Source: Acidimicrobiaceae bacterium
GTDB lineage: Bacteria; Actinomycetota; Acidimicrobiia; Acidimicrobiales; RAAP-2
Assembly: GCA_003133545.1 (NCBI GenBank)
Contig: PKYA01000020.1
Span: 1-49,109 of the forward strand
Length of the DNA: 49,109 bases
Reading direction: 5' to 3'
Part shown: piece by piece, positions 17,405-26,295 of the stretch
Position numbering within the stretch: the first letter of the stretch is position 1
How the letters are laid out: each line of letters begins with the position of its first letter
Program-made: the position numbers and the translations under genes
The notes under the pieces: generated by a model
What the model was told of the DNA's origin: nothing
Seen by the model: only the letters and a program-made list of their open reading frames with translations
Databases searched by the model: none

Positions 17405-18789
17405 GTGATGGCCCGCGCCGCTGCCTTTCCGCTGGCGATGCAGGCCGGGATCCCCACCCCCCGGTAGGCCGACCCCGCCACGGCGATCCCCCCCAGCCGG
17501 GCCACGGCGGACTCCACGCCCGTCGTGCGCAGGAGGTGGTGCACCCGGTATTGGGGGAAGGCCTCGGGCCAGCGGGCCACCATGGATGCCGGCGGCTCCC
17601 CCGTCACGCCCATGAGCACAGCGAGCTCCTCCCACACTCGGTGGACCAGCTCGACGTCACTCCACGAGCGGGCGCGGTCATCGCCGAAGCGCCCGACCGA
17701 TGCGCGCAGCAGGACCTCACCCTCCACCGCCAGATGGGGCCACTTCTGCGAGAGGTAGGTGCAGGCCGTCACGGCCAGCGGTTCGCCGCCGGGCCCGGGC
17801 GGGCTGCGCCGGGGCACGAGGAACCCGGTGCCGACCAGCGGGGAGGCCAGCGCGTCGACGGGCACGCACACGGTGACCAGTGTCACCGAGGCGTAGGGGA
17901 TGTGGGAGAGCAGCGAGGCCGCTTCGTCATCGTGCGCCTGGAGGAGGCGGCTCGCCGCCGGAGCAGGGACGGCGAGTACGACGGCGTCGGCCTCGCTGCT
18001 CGTCCCACCGGCGGTGACGGCCCACCCGCCGCCGTGGCGCTCCAGCCCCTCGACGGGAGTTCCGCAACGGATCTCCACCCCCCGCGCGGCGAGGGCGGCG
18101 GCGAGGTGGCTGACGAGTGACGCCATGCCGCCCTCGAGGGCCCAGAACAACGGTGGTGCATCGTCCGAGGGCGGGGACACCTCGTTGCGCAGGGCCCGCA
18201 TGAGGCTGCCTCGCTTGTCTGCGGCGGTCAGGAGGGGCGGGAACGTGGCCGCCGCCGACATGTCGTCGACCGATCCGGCGTGGATCCCGCCGATGAGCGG
18301 GTCCACCAGGCGGTCGGTGACCCGCTGCCCGAGTTTGCGCGCCACCAGTGGGCCGATGGAGCGGTCGCCGATGGGGCCGCGCACGTCGGGGCGCGGGAGC
18401 ACGAGGTCACGGGCGAGGCCCAGCTGGCCACGCAACCCGAGGACGCCGGCGCGGGACGCCGGCCAGAACCGGGTGGGGATGCCGAGCGCCAGGCCCTCGG
18501 GCAAAGGGCGCACCCGCCCGCGGACCCAGACGCCGGCACCACGCCCGGCGATCGGGACCAGCGCATGCCCGAGGCCTATCTCGCGGCAGAGGTCGAGCGC
18601 CTCGGGGCGGCGCCCGAGAAACCCATCCGGGCCGGTGTCGACCGTACGGCCGCCGAAGGGCTCGCTGCGGAGCGCGCCGCCCAGTCGGGCGGTGGACTCG
18701 AGCACGACGACCGAGTTGTCGCCACCGGCCAGCTCCCAGGCCGCGGCCAGCCCGCTGATGCCGCCACCGACCACCACCACGCGGCGCAC
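17401..18789 (-). CDS. hemG: Protoporphyrinogen/coproporphyrinogen oxidase (HemG/HemY/CgoX type)
   Basis: FAD-dependent oxidase of late haem synthesis, 462 residues. The N-terminus RRVVVVGGGISGLAAAWEL is a dinucleotide-binding motif, followed by VVVLESTARLGGALRSEPFG and DTGPDGFLGRRPEALDLC, which fit the HemY family. The C-terminus has the second FAD block GIAVAGSAYRGVGIPACIAS. In actinobacteria such enzymes usually oxidise coproporphyrinogen III to coproporphyrin III in the coproporphyrin-dependent route, so the product name depends on that general knowledge, not on residues seen here. The start is GTG at 18789, seven bases after the hemH stop. The gene lies between hemH and lnt and overlaps lnt by 4 bases. 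Confidence 0.92.
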   Translation of the reverse strand: MRRVVVVGGGISGLAAAWELAGGDNSVVVLESTARLGGALRSEPFGGRTVDTGPDGFLGRRPEALDLCREIGLGHALVPIAGRGAGVWVRGRVRPLPEGLALGIPTRFWPASRAGVLGLRGQLGLARDLVLPRPDVRGPIGDRSIGPLVARKLGQRVTDRLVDPLIGGIHAGSVDDMSAAATFPPLLTAADKRGSLMRALRNEVSPPSDDAPPLFWALEGGMASLVSHLAAALAARGVEIRCGTPVEGLERHGGGWAVTAGGTSSEADAVVLAVPAPAASRLLQAHDDEAASLLSHIPYASVTLVTVCVPVDALASPLVGTGFLVPRRSPPGPGGEPLAVTACTYLSQKWPHLAVEGEVLLRASVGRFGDDRARSWSDVELVHRVWEELAVLMGVTGEPPASMVARWPEAFPQYRVHHLLRTTGVESAVARLGGIAVAGSAYRGVGIPACIASGKAAARAIT

Positions 18790-18796
18790 GTTCGTC

Positions 18797-19747
18797 TCAG
18801 CTCTGTGGTGCCCCGGCGACGCCAGCCGCGGCGCGGGCGATGACGTCGGCCAGGACGCCGATGAAGCGCGGATCGTCGTTCAGCGAGGTCGTGCGGGCGT
18901 AGGCCACCCCGGCGTCCGCCGCCACGGCGGCGAGTTCCACGTCGAGGTCGTAGAGCACCTCGAGATGATCGGCGACGAAGCCGATCGGGCAGACCACGAT
19001 GCCGTCGGGCCGCGCCGCGCCGCTGGGGTCCGCCAGGTGGCGCACGGTGTCGCGCACGTCGGGACCCAGCCACGGCTCGGGCGTGCGCCCGGCACTCTGC
19101 CAGGCGACGTGCCAGCGGTCGATGCCGGCCGCCGCGGCCACCAGCCGCGCCGAATCCGCCAATTGGTCAGGGTAGGTGTCGCCCTCGTCGCGTACCCGCG
19201 CCGGCAACGAGTGCGCGGTGAAGATGACGTCGGAGCGCCCGGGCCGGTCCGCCGCACCGAGCGACGCCAGCGCGGCGGTGACGCGCCCGGCCAGGAGGTC
19301 CACCAGTGCCGGCTCGGCGTACCAGCAGCACACGGGGACGAAGGGGCAGCTCCCGCCGAGCGCCGCCTCGGCGCGGGCGAGGTACTCCCCCGATCCCATC
19401 GATGAGCCGTGCGGGGTGAGGACGAGGCCGACGACCTTCTCCACCCCCGAGGCGGCCAGCTTGGCGGCGGCGTCCTCAATGAGGGGTTCGGCGTGCTTGG
19501 CGCCGTAGGCCACCACGTAGCGCTCCGGCGCCCGCTGGGCCAGCGCAGCGCGCACGGCGTCGACCTGGGCCATGGTCCGCTCGGTCAACGGGGAGACGCC
19601 ACCGATCGCCGCGTAGCGCCGTTCCAGGTCGGCCAGTTGCTCTGCCGAGGGCGGCCGGCCGCGCCGGATGCGCGTGTAGAAGGGCGCGATGTCCTCGGGA
19701 CGCCGCGGGGTGCCGTGCGCCATCACGAGCACCCCGACCTGACTCAT
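18797..19747 (-). CDS. hemH: Ferrochelatase (coproporphyrin/protoporphyrin type, HemH/CpfC)
   Basis: Inserts ferrous iron into the porphyrin, 316 residues. Recognisable blocks: [16 protein letters not shown] at the N-terminus, [16 protein letters not shown], the metal/porphyrin-site [10 protein letters not shown] with the catalytic His, [15 protein letters not shown], and [17 protein letters not shown]. The length fits the soluble bacterial family. In an actinobacterium it would be expected to act on coproporphyrin III (CpfC), with haem finished by a ChdC/HemQ enzyme that is not in this window. The ATG at 19747 makes an ATGA overlap with the hemE stop. A longer frame upstream in the same phase is a hemE shadow. 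Confidence 0.93.
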   Translation of the reverse strand: MSQVGVLVMAHGTPRRPEDIAPFYTRIRRGRPPSAEQLADLERRYAAIGGVSPLTERTMAQVDAVRAALAQRAPERYVVAYGAKHAEPLIEDAAAKLAASGVEKVVGLVLTPHGSSMGSGEYLARAEAALGGSCPFVPVCCWYAEPALVDLLAGRVTAALASLGAADRPGRSDVIFTAHSLPARVRDEGDTYPDQLADSARLVAAAAGIDRWHVAWQSAGRTPEPWLGPDVRDTVRHLADPSGAARPDGIVVCPIGFVADHLEVLYDLDVELAAVAADAGVAYARTTSLNDDPRFIGVLADVIARAAAGVAGAPQS

Positions 19748-20814
19748 GCGCGCTGGCTCTCGGCGTGCACGAGGTCGACCACCGCGCTCAGGATCCCGAT
19801 GTCGGCCTCGGGCAGCACCCCGTGCCCGAGGTTGAAGATGTGGCCGGTGCCGCTTCCGTCGGCGGCGCCCTCGGCCAGCACCTGCCGGGCGGCCGCCTCG
19901 ACGACGGGCCACGGCGCCACGCACAGCGCGGGATCCAGGTTGCCCTGCACGGCATGGTCGGCCCCCACCCGGGTGCGGGCCACGTCGAGCGGCACCCGCC
20001 AGTCCACGCCGATCACGTCGGCGCCGGCGGTGGCCATCAGTCCCAGCAGCTCCCCGGTGCCCACGCCGAAGAGGATGGTGGGGACCCCGAGGTCGGCGAT
20101 CCCCTCGAGCACGGCTCGGGTCGTGGGCAGCACGAAGCGCTGGTACTCGGAGGGGGAGAGCGAGCCGGCCCAGCTGTCGAAGAGCTGCACGGCCTGGGCG
20201 CCGGCTTCGATCTGGGCCCGCAGGAAGGCGACCGACATGGCGGCCAGCCGCTCCATCAGCTGACCCCACAGCGCGGGGTCGCTGTGCATGAGCGACTTGA
20301 CCTTGGTGAACGTCCGCGACGGGCCACCCTCAATGAGGTAGCTGGCCACGGTGAAAGGGGCGCCGGCGAAGCCGATGAGCGCCACGCCACTGCCGCCCAG
20401 TTCCCGGGCGACGAGGCGGACGGCATCGCTGACGTGGGGGGTATCGAGCGCCGGCTCGAGCGGGCGCAGGCGGGACAGGTCGGCGGCGCTGCGGAACGGG
20501 TGGGCCACCACGGGTCCTTTGCCGGGCTCCACGTCGACGCCGAACCCGATGGCGTGGAGCGGGACCACGATGTCGCAGAACAAGATGGCGGCGTCCACCC
20601 CGTAGCGGCGCACCGGCTGCAGCGTCAGCTCGGCCGCCAGCGCGGCGTCGTCGATGGCCGAAAGGATCGACCCGGTCCCGCGTGCGGCCCGGTACTCGGG
20701 CAGCGCCCGCCCCGCCTGGCGCATGAACCACACCGGCGTGCGCCGCACCGGTTGGCGCCGGCAGGCACGCACGAGGTCGGTGTCGGCGAGGTCGGCGGGT
20801 CCCTCCGGGCTCAC
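19744..20814 (-). CDS. hemE: Uroporphyrinogen decarboxylase (HemE)
   Basis: Decarboxylates the four acetate side chains of uroporphyrinogen III to give coproporphyrinogen III, 356 residues and soluble. The N-terminal signature [19 protein letters not shown] is the substrate-binding RQAGR motif. [20 protein letters not shown] carries the conserved catalytic Asp region, [17 protein letters not shown] and [11 protein letters not shown] follow, and the second signature region appears as [14 protein letters not shown]. The start is GTG at 20814, overlapping the stop of the upstream UPF0145 gene (GTGA). Together with hemH and hemG it forms a compact late haem pathway set. Confidence 0.95.
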   Translation of the reverse strand: MSPEGPADLADTDLVRACRRQPVRRTPVWFMRQAGRALPEYRAARGTGSILSAIDDAALAAELTLQPVRRYGVDAAILFCDIVVPLHAIGFGVDVEPGKGPVVAHPFRSAADLSRLRPLEPALDTPHVSDAVRLVARELGGSGVALIGFAGAPFTVASYLIEGGPSRTFTKVKSLMHSDPALWGQLMERLAAMSVAFLRAQIEAGAQAVQLFDSWAGSLSPSEYQRFVLPTTRAVLEGIADLGVPTILFGVGTGELLGLMATAGADVIGVDWRVPLDVARTRVGADHAVQGNLDPALCVAPWPVVEAAARQVLAEGAADGSGTGHIFNLGHGVLPEADIGILSAVVDLVHAESQRA

Positions 20815-21143
20815 CCGAGGGGCTCTATGACGACTGCCGTGCCGTAGGCGCAGATCTCGGTCCAGTTCCCGCCCATCTCCGAGGTGTCAAAGCGCATGGC
20901 CAGGACGCAATTGCCCCCCCGGGCCTCGGCTTCGGCGACCATGCGCCCGACCACCTCTTCCCGGCTCGCCTGCAGGTTCTTGGTCATTCCCTTGAGCTCG
21001 CCGCCGGCCAGGGATTTGAAGGCCGCCCCCAACTGGGATCCGACGTTGCGGGAGCGGACGGTGAGGCCGAAGACCTCGCCGAGCACCGACGTGACCCTGT
21101 AGCCCGGCACGTCGTTCATGGTCGATATGAGCATGCGGCTCAT
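20811..21143 (-). CDS. YbjQ/UPF0145 family heavy-metal-binding-domain protein
   Basis: A 110-residue protein of the YbjQ family (often called heavy-metal-binding domain; biochemical role unknown). Family features are [20 protein letters not shown] at the start, [20 protein letters not shown] in the middle, and [17 protein letters not shown] followed by [14 protein letters not shown]. Homologues form compact pentamers. Two ATG starts are possible: 21143 and, three codons later, 21134, the position where most relatives begin. It is first in the operon with hemE, and its stop overlaps the hemE GTG by 4 bases, so the two are probably made in step. A divergent promoter region of about 98 bases separates it from the helicase gene. 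Confidence 0.8.
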   Translation of the reverse strand: MSRMLISTMNDVPGYRVTSVLGEVFGLTVRSRNVGSQLGAAFKSLAGGELKGMTKNLQASREEVVGRMVAEAEARGGNCVLAMRFDTSEMGGNWTEICAYGTAVVIEPLG

Positions 21144-21241
21144 CGTAGGCGGCGGGTACGTGGCGGCCGCTGCGCTCCGATGCGGTCGAGCGTCGCCTAA
21201 GCTGAACCGTTTCCCTGACGGGCGGGGGAGGAAGGGGAGTC

Positions 21242-23662
21242 GTGCCGGACCATCCCGATCTGGAGGCTGAGCAGGAGTTCCTCAACCGAGCCCACGATGG
21301 TCTCGAGTCGATGCGGGGGGAGGCCCGCCAGATGCTCCAGGGCGTGCTGGACCTCGGCAAGGGGGGCACCTTCCAGTCCCGCACCGAGCGCGACATCGTT
21401 GTGCGCACGAGCCTGGCCCGCCTGGAGCAGCTCGACATCGGCGACCAGGCGCTGTACTTCGGGCGCATCGACCGGTTCCCCGACGCCGACCCCGACGCCG
21501 GCCCGGACGCCGGCCCGGACGCCGACCACCCCCGCCTGGGCGAGTCCTTCCACATCGGCCGGCTGGCGGTCTCCGGACCCGATCACGAGCCTCTGGTGGT
21601 GGACTGGCGGGCGCCGGTGGCCGAGCCCTTCTACCGGGCCACCGGGCTCGATCCGCAGGGTCTGGCCCGCCGCCGTCACCTGGCTGTGCGTGGTCGCGCC
21701 GTGCTCGGCCTGGAGGACGAGTACTTCGTGGACCCCCGGCGCGGGCCCGGCGCGCCGCTGCTCCCGGTCTCCGCACCTGCCTCCACCGGCGGCGGCGCCG
21801 ATGCCGACGGCGAGCCCAGTGGCGAACGCCTGCTCTCCGAAGGGATGGTGCTCGGCGGCCCCGGGGCGCTCCTCTCGGCGCTGGGCCAGGCCCGCACGGG
21901 CCACATGGGCGACATCATCGGCACCATCCAGCGCGAGCAGGACGAGATCATCCGCTCCCCGCTCAGCGGGGTGCTCGTGGTCCAGGGCGGACCGGGCACC
22001 GGCAAGACCGCCGTGGCGCTGCACCGCGCCGCCTACCTGCTCTACACCCACCGTTTCCCGCTGGAGCGCCAGGGCGTGCTCGTCGTCGGCCCGAACCCGC
22101 TCTTCCTGCGGTACATAGAGCAGGTCCTCCCCTCGCTGGGCGAGACCGGAGTGAGCCTCTCGACCGTCTCGGGCCTGGTCCCCGAGATCCGGGTGCGCGG
22201 CACCGACAACCCCGCGGTGGCCCGGCTCAAGGGCGATGTGCGCATGGTCAAGGTGCTGGCCCGCGCCGTGCGGACCCGCCAGCGGCCGCTGCGCCGCGAC
22301 GTGGAGGTGCCCTTCGGCGCCGGGGTGCTCCGACTGCGCGCCCAGACCACTGAGGAGATCATCGCCCTGGCGCGGCGGCGTCCCGGGACGCACAACGTGC
22401 GCCGCCGCTTCGTGGAGGCGCACGTGCTGCGGGCGCTGGCCGACGACTACCGGGCCCGGCTCACCCGGGGGACCGAGACGCTCAACGAGGACGGCCCGAG
22501 TGCCGAGGAGCAGGCTGATCTGGCTCAACGCCTGCGGCGCACCCCCCAGGTGGCCGAGGCGTTGGACCGCATGTGGCCGCGGCTGTCACCACACGAGCTG
22601 CTGCACGACCTCTTCGGTGCCCGGCCGCTCATCGAGGCGGCCGCCCAGGGGATCCTGGCTCCCGACGAGGCGCAGCGGCTCTACCGGCCGCGTAGCCGAT
22701 CGCTCGACGACGTGCCCTGGACCGTGGGTGACGCCGCCCTCATCGACGAGGCCCGCACCATCCTGGGCCCCCGCCGCGGCGGGGCCCGGCCCGGGCGACC
22801 CCGCCCGGGACGCGCCGAGGAAGGCAGCGCCCAAGACGGCGGGTTCTGGCCCCAGGGCCTCGCCGCCTCGCCGGCCCCGGCCCTGGGAACCACAAACGGC
22901 CACGAGGACGAGGTGCACTCCTTTGGCCACATCGTGGTCGACGAGGTCCAGGACCTCTCGCCCCTGCAGCTGCGGATGCTGGCCCGGCGGTCGCTGTCGG
23001 GCTCCATGACGGTCGTGGGCGACATCGCCCAGGCGACGGGACCGTGGTCGCCCTCGACCTGGGACGACGTCACGCGGCACCTGAGCCCGCAACGGGCGAC
23101 GCGGCTGGTCGAGCTCACTGTCAGTTACCGCACGCCGTCCGAGGTGCTCGAAGTGGCCGCCCAGGTCCTGGCCATCGCCGCCCCGGAGATCACGCCGCCG
23201 CGACCCGTGCGCCAGTCGGGCTTCACCCCGCGCATCATCGCGGCGTCGCGCGGCGGGCTGGCCCATGCGGTGGCTCAGGCCACGCGAGAAGAGGTGGCTG
23301 CGGTCGCGCCGGGGCGGGTCGCCGTGCTGGGCCCCGCCGTGATGCTGCCCGAGTTGGCCCGCGCCCTCTCCGACGCCGGCCTGGACGCGACCGACCCGCG
23401 TGACCCGGCGGGCGAGGGGTTGGCGGCCGGTCTGGTCCTACTCCCGGCCGATGAAACCAACGGGCTCGAGTTCGACGCGGTGGTCGTCGTGGAGCCGGCC
23501 CGGGTGGCCGCGGTCGGCGAGGACGCCGCGGGCGAGGGGCCTCCAGTCGCCACCACACGGGGCTTGCGCACCCTCTATGTGGCCGTCACCCGACCCACCC
23601 GACGGTTGGCGATTGTGCACGCCGATCCACTCCCGTTCGACCTCGTGCCATCGGGGAGTTGA
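21242..23662 (+). CDS. HelD-like UvrD/Rep-family ATPase (RNA-polymerase-associated type)
   Basis: An 806-residue superfamily 1 motor protein. The N-terminus (residues 1-70) is a charged, coiled-coil-like arm (EAEQEFLNRAHDGLESMRGE). A domain with DWRAPVAEPFYRA follows, then Walker A GGPGTGKT at residues 249-256 (QREQDEIIRSPLSGVLVVQG just before it), Walker B VVDEVQD near residue 567, VGDIAQATGPW, and the C-terminal motif LYVAVTRPTRRL. This order is that of HelD, which in Gram-positive bacteria frees stalled RNA polymerase and in some species protects against rifamycins; helicase activity is not proven for the family. The GTG start at 21242 follows GAGGAAGGGGAG. Two low-complexity insertions are present: a D-P-G repeat around residues 80-95 and a Pro/Arg/Gly loop before Walker B. 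Confidence 0.88.
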   Translation: MPDHPDLEAEQEFLNRAHDGLESMRGEARQMLQGVLDLGKGGTFQSRTERDIVVRTSLARLEQLDIGDQALYFGRIDRFPDADPDAGPDAGPDADHPRLGESFHIGRLAVSGPDHEPLVVDWRAPVAEPFYRATGLDPQGLARRRHLAVRGRAVLGLEDEYFVDPRRGPGAPLLPVSAPASTGGGADADGEPSGERLLSEGMVLGGPGALLSALGQARTGHMGDIIGTIQREQDEIIRSPLSGVLVVQGGPGTGKTAVALHRAAYLLYTHRFPLERQGVLVVGPNPLFLRYIEQVLPSLGETGVSLSTVSGLVPEIRVRGTDNPAVARLKGDVRMVKVLARAVRTRQRPLRRDVEVPFGAGVLRLRAQTTEEIIALARRRPGTHNVRRRFVEAHVLRALADDYRARLTRGTETLNEDGPSAEEQADLAQRLRRTPQVAEALDRMWPRLSPHELLHDLFGARPLIEAAAQGILAPDEAQRLYRPRSRSLDDVPWTVGDAALIDEARTILGPRRGGARPGRPRPGRAEEGSAQDGGFWPQGLAASPAPALGTTNGHEDEVHSFGHIVVDEVQDLSPLQLRMLARRSLSGSMTVVGDIAQATGPWSPSTWDDVTRHLSPQRATRLVELTVSYRTPSEVLEVAAQVLAIAAPEITPPRPVRQSGFTPRIIAASRGGLAHAVAQATREEVAAVAPGRVAVLGPAVMLPELARALSDAGLDATDPRDPAGEGLAAGLVLLPADETNGLEFDAVVVVEPARVAAVGEDAAGEGPPVATTRGLRTLYVAVTRPTRRLAIVHADPLPFDLVPSGS
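21482..21526 (+). repeat. 12-bp tandem repeats inside the HelD-like gene
   Basis: Units gacgccgacccc, gacgccggcccg, gacgccggcccg and a final partial gacgccgac lie in tandem. They encode D-A-D/G-P repeats in an N-terminal linker of the HelD-like protein. The period is a multiple of three. Confidence 0.8.
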
Positions 23663-23709
23663 CCCAGCCGGTACCCAGGGGTGGAACGGAAAACGCTGTC
23701 ACCTGCTTG

Positions 23710-23740
23710 TTGGCGCGTCTCGGCCCGCTTCGACTAGAAA
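23710..23740 (+). promoter_or_regulatory. Possible promoter of the ctaE-qcrCAB operon
   Basis: TTGGCG (23710-23715) and TAGAAA (23735-23740) are spaced by 19 bases, and TAGAAA ends 7 bases before the GTG start of ctaE. The short 5' end would give an almost leaderless transcript. The match to consensus is modest and the spacing is long, so this is only a candidate within the 85-base gap after the helicase gene. Confidence 0.3.
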
Positions 23741-23747
23741 TTGCGCT

Positions 23748-24353
23748 GTGACCCAGGCAGTTTCGGTCGAGCCACCCGCCGCGTCAGGCCGGATCGTCCA
23801 CGATCGGCCCCCGATGTTGGCCATCGGGGTCATGATCTGGCTGGGCTCGGAACTGATGTTCTTCAGCGGCCTCTTCGCCGCCTTCTTCACCATCCGTGCC
23901 AACGCCGCCAACGGGGTGTGGCCGCCGCCGGGCACCCACCTCGACACGGTGCGCGGCATCATCTTCACCCTGGTGCTCGTCTCCTCGAGTTTCACCATGC
24001 AGTACGCCGTCCGTCTGGTCGAGTTTCGCAACCGCAAGTCCGCCCGCCGCTGGATCGTGATCACCTTCATACTGGGAAGCGGCTTCTTGCTCAACCAGCT
24101 CTTCGAGTGGCTCTTCATCACCACCCGCTGGTACACGAACTCCTACGGCTCACTCTTCTTCATCATGACGGGCCTCCATGGCCTCCACGTCTTCCTCGGC
24201 CTGGTGGCGATGATCTTCCTCCTGGGCCGCATGCGCGGTGACGCCGGCGGCGACCCCGGCGAGCTCTCGGTCGTGCAGGGCGTCAGCTACTACTGGCACT
24301 TCGTCGACATCGTCTGGATCGGGCTCTTCAGTTGCCTGTTCTTCCTCAAGTAG
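23748..24353 (+). CDS. ctaE: Cytochrome c oxidase subunit III (CtaE)
   Basis: Subunit III of the aa3-type cytochrome c oxidase, 201 residues, the usual length of the short five-helix actinobacterial form. Diagnostic blocks: GVMIWLGSELMFFSGLFAAF (with the conserved Glu of helix III family), LFEWLFITTRWYTNSYGSLF, TGLHGLHVFLGLVAMIFLL and SYYWHFVDIVWIGLFSCLFF at the C-terminus. It supports proton uptake and stability of subunit I. The GTG at 23748 gives the family-like N-terminus; the frame open further upstream is helicase shadow. It heads an operon with qcrC, qcrA and qcrB, the arrangement known in actinobacteria that make a bc1-aa3 supercomplex. The gap to qcrC is 2 bases. Confidence 0.95.
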   Translation: MTQAVSVEPPAASGRIVHDRPPMLAIGVMIWLGSELMFFSGLFAAFFTIRANAANGVWPPPGTHLDTVRGIIFTLVLVSSSFTMQYAVRLVEFRNRKSARRWIVITFILGSGFLLNQLFEWLFITTRWYTNSYGSLFFIMTGLHGLHVFLGLVAMIFLLGRMRGDAGGDPGELSVVQGVSYYWHFVDIVWIGLFSCLFFLK

Positions 24354-24355
24354 AC

Positions 24356-25336
24356 ATGTCAGGCGCACGCCCCCAGCTACGACGCACACTCTGCACCAAG
24401 TTCCTGCTGCCCGGAGGCCTCCTCGCCATCGCCGCCCTCGGGACGCTTGCGCTTGTCTTCCCCGGGGCGGCCGCCCAGGGTGCGACGCCGGTCGTACAGG
24501 CGGTGCACCTCAGCGCGTCGTCCGGCTCGTGCGGCTCCCTCAACCTCAAGGGCGTCAGTGACGTCTTCAACACCGGGAACCCCTTCAAGAGCTCCATCGT
24601 GTCCTGCTCGGGCGGTCATCTGCTCCACTATGGCGACAAAGCCATCACGTACGCGAACCCGCCCGCCTCGTCCGTCGCCGCCGGCAAGCTGCTGTTCGAC
24701 CAGACCTGCTCGAGCTGCCATGGCTCCGAGGCCAACGGCGTGTCGCCGTCCGGCCAGGCCACCATCGGACCCAACCTCCAAGGGGTGGGCACCGCCACCA
24801 TCGACTTCTGGGTCACCACCGGGCGTATGCCCGCCACCGACATCGCGGCGGTCGAGGCGGAGCGCAAGCCGCCCCGGCTCACCGACGCCCAGGCTCTCGA
24901 GGTGGCGGCGTACATCAACTCGCTCGACCCCGCCGTGCCGGCGGTGCCCACGCCCAACCTGAAGGGAGCCGACGTCGCCGACGGCGCCTCCCTCTTCGCT
25001 CTTAACTGCGCCGCCTGCCATACCATCACCGGTGCGGGCGACGCCCTGGCCTTCGGCACCAACGCCCCGTCGCTGCAGAACCGCCAGGTCACCCCCCAGC
25101 AGGTGGCCGAGGCCATGCGCATCGGGCCGGCCAACATGCCGCGGTTCTCCGGCAACCTCACTGACGCCCAGGTGCGCGACGTGGTGGCGTACGTGACGGA
25201 GTACATCCAGCACCCGACCAATCCCGGCGGCGCCGGACTCGGCGGCGTGGGCCCGGTGGCGGAAGGGTTCGTCGCCCTTCTGATCGGCGTGGGCGGGCTG
25301 GCCCTCATCTGCTTCTGGATAGGAGATCGCTCGTGA
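24356..25336 (+). CDS. qcrC: Diheme cytochrome c subunit of the bc1 complex (QcrC)
   Basis: Membrane-anchored diheme cytochrome c that passes electrons directly from the bc1 complex to the CuA centre of the oxidase, 326 residues. An N-terminal hydrophobic anchor (LLPGGLLAIAALGTLALVF) is followed by an unusual stretch with Cys59 and Cys84, then haem site 1 CSSCH (118-122) with probable Met ligand in TGRMPAT, haem site 2 CAACH (218-222) with ligand in GPANMPRFSG, and a C-terminal helix (VALLIGVGGLALICFWIGD). The segment between anchor and first haem domain is about 50 residues longer than in the mycobacterial QcrC I recall. ATG start at 24356; the stop overlaps the qcrA start (GTGA). Confidence 0.93.
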   Translation: MSGARPQLRRTLCTKFLLPGGLLAIAALGTLALVFPGAAAQGATPVVQAVHLSASSGSCGSLNLKGVSDVFNTGNPFKSSIVSCSGGHLLHYGDKAITYANPPASSVAAGKLLFDQTCSSCHGSEANGVSPSGQATIGPNLQGVGTATIDFWVTTGRMPATDIAAVEAERKPPRLTDAQALEVAAYINSLDPAVPAVPTPNLKGADVADGASLFALNCAACHTITGAGDALAFGTNAPSLQNRQVTPQQVAEAMRIGPANMPRFSGNLTDAQVRDVVAYVTEYIQHPTNPGGAGLGGVGPVAEGFVALLIGVGGLALICFWIGDRS

Positions 25337-26295
25337 GCGACGAGCACGAGCCCTCGCGTACCAAGGTGCCGATGCCGCTGGCCACCCTGAGCGACCCCCA
25401 CTTGGGTGATTCGGCCACGCACCCGTCTCGGGTCGAGGCGATCATCGCGCTGATCCTGTTGGTGGGCACCGTGCTCATGGCCGGGTTCGGCGCGGCGTAC
25501 TGGCAGAACTGGAACCCCGTCATCCTCGGCGGCACTATGGGCGCCGGGCTCTTCCTGCTCGGCTTCGGTCTGACCGCCTGGGGCAAGTACCTCATGCCGC
25601 AAGGGCCCTTCGTCGAGGAGCGCCACCCGGTGGCGTCCTCACCCGAGGCCCGCGGGGCCATGGCAGCGGCGTTGGTCGAGCGGTCGGCGGTGGTGGTCAA
25701 GCGCCGCAAGATGCTGGGCGGCATCTTCGCCCTGGGCTCGGGGATCTTCGGGATCGTCGCTATCTTCCCGCTCCTGCGCTCGCTCGGCCCGGTCCCGGGC
25801 ACCTCGCTCGAGCACACGGACTGGCGCAAGGGGACACTCCTGGTGGACTCCAATGGCCGGTCGGTGAGCCGGGGCACCCTCGTGCCCGGGGGGATCATGA
25901 CGGTGTTCCCCGAGGGAAAGGAGAACACCAGCTACGGGCAGGCCATCGACCAGACGGTTCTCGTTCGGGTGCCGGGTGGCAACCTGACCACCGCCCCGGG
26001 CCGGGAGACCTGGGCCCCGGCGGGCTACGTGGCCTACTCCAAGGTCTGCACCCACCTCGGCTGTCCCGTGGGCCTCTACGAGCAGCAACTCGAGCTCCTG
26101 GTCTGCCCCTGTCACCAGTCCATGTTCAACGTGCGCAACGGCGCGGTGCCCCAATTCGGCCCCGCCCCCCGCCCGCTGCCGCAGCTGCCGCTGTACTTCG
26201 ACACCGACGGCAACCTGCGCGCCCAGGCCGGCTACGACCAGGCCGTCGGGCCCGGGTTCTTCGAGCGGAGCACGACGAAGGAGAATGGGACGTGA
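25333..26295 (+). CDS. qcrA: Rieske iron-sulfur subunit of the bc1 complex (QcrA)
   Basis: Rieske protein of complex III, 320 residues. Three N-terminal transmembrane helices (IIALILLVGTVLMAGFGAAY; ILGGTMGAGLFLLGFGLTAW; MLGGIFALGSGIFGIVAIFP) are typical of actinobacterial QcrA. The [2Fe-2S] ligands are in CTHLGCPVG and CPCHQSMF, about 20 residues apart, followed by GPAPRPLPQLPL, the Pro loop. The cluster takes an electron from menaquinol at the Qo site of QcrB and delivers it to QcrC. Rieske proteins of this kind are Tat-dependent for the cluster domain in related bacteria; a tatA gene occurs in this window. The GTG start overlaps the qcrC stop, and the stop overlaps the qcrB start. Confidence 0.95.
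   Translation: MSDEHEPSRTKVPMPLATLSDPHLGDSATHPSRVEAIIALILLVGTVLMAGFGAAYWQNWNPVILGGTMGAGLFLLGFGLTAWGKYLMPQGPFVEERHPVASSPEARGAMAAALVERSAVVVKRRKMLGGIFALGSGIFGIVAIFPLLRSLGPVPGTSLEHTDWRKGTLLVDSNGRSVSRGTLVPGGIMTVFPEGKENTSYGQAIDQTVLVRVPGGNLTTAPGRETWAPAGYVAYSKVCTHLGCPVGLYEQQLELLVCPCHQSMFNVRNGAVPQFGPAPRPLPQLPLYFDTDGNLRAQAGYDQAVGPGFFERSTTKENGT

Noticed and set aside
15980-17467. Plus-strand frame opposite lnt
   Set aside because: Low-complexity shadow; the minus strand encodes lnt with triad residues in place.
19765-20847. Plus-strand frame opposite hemE
   Set aside because: Shadow of hemE; His/Gly-rich with no domain.
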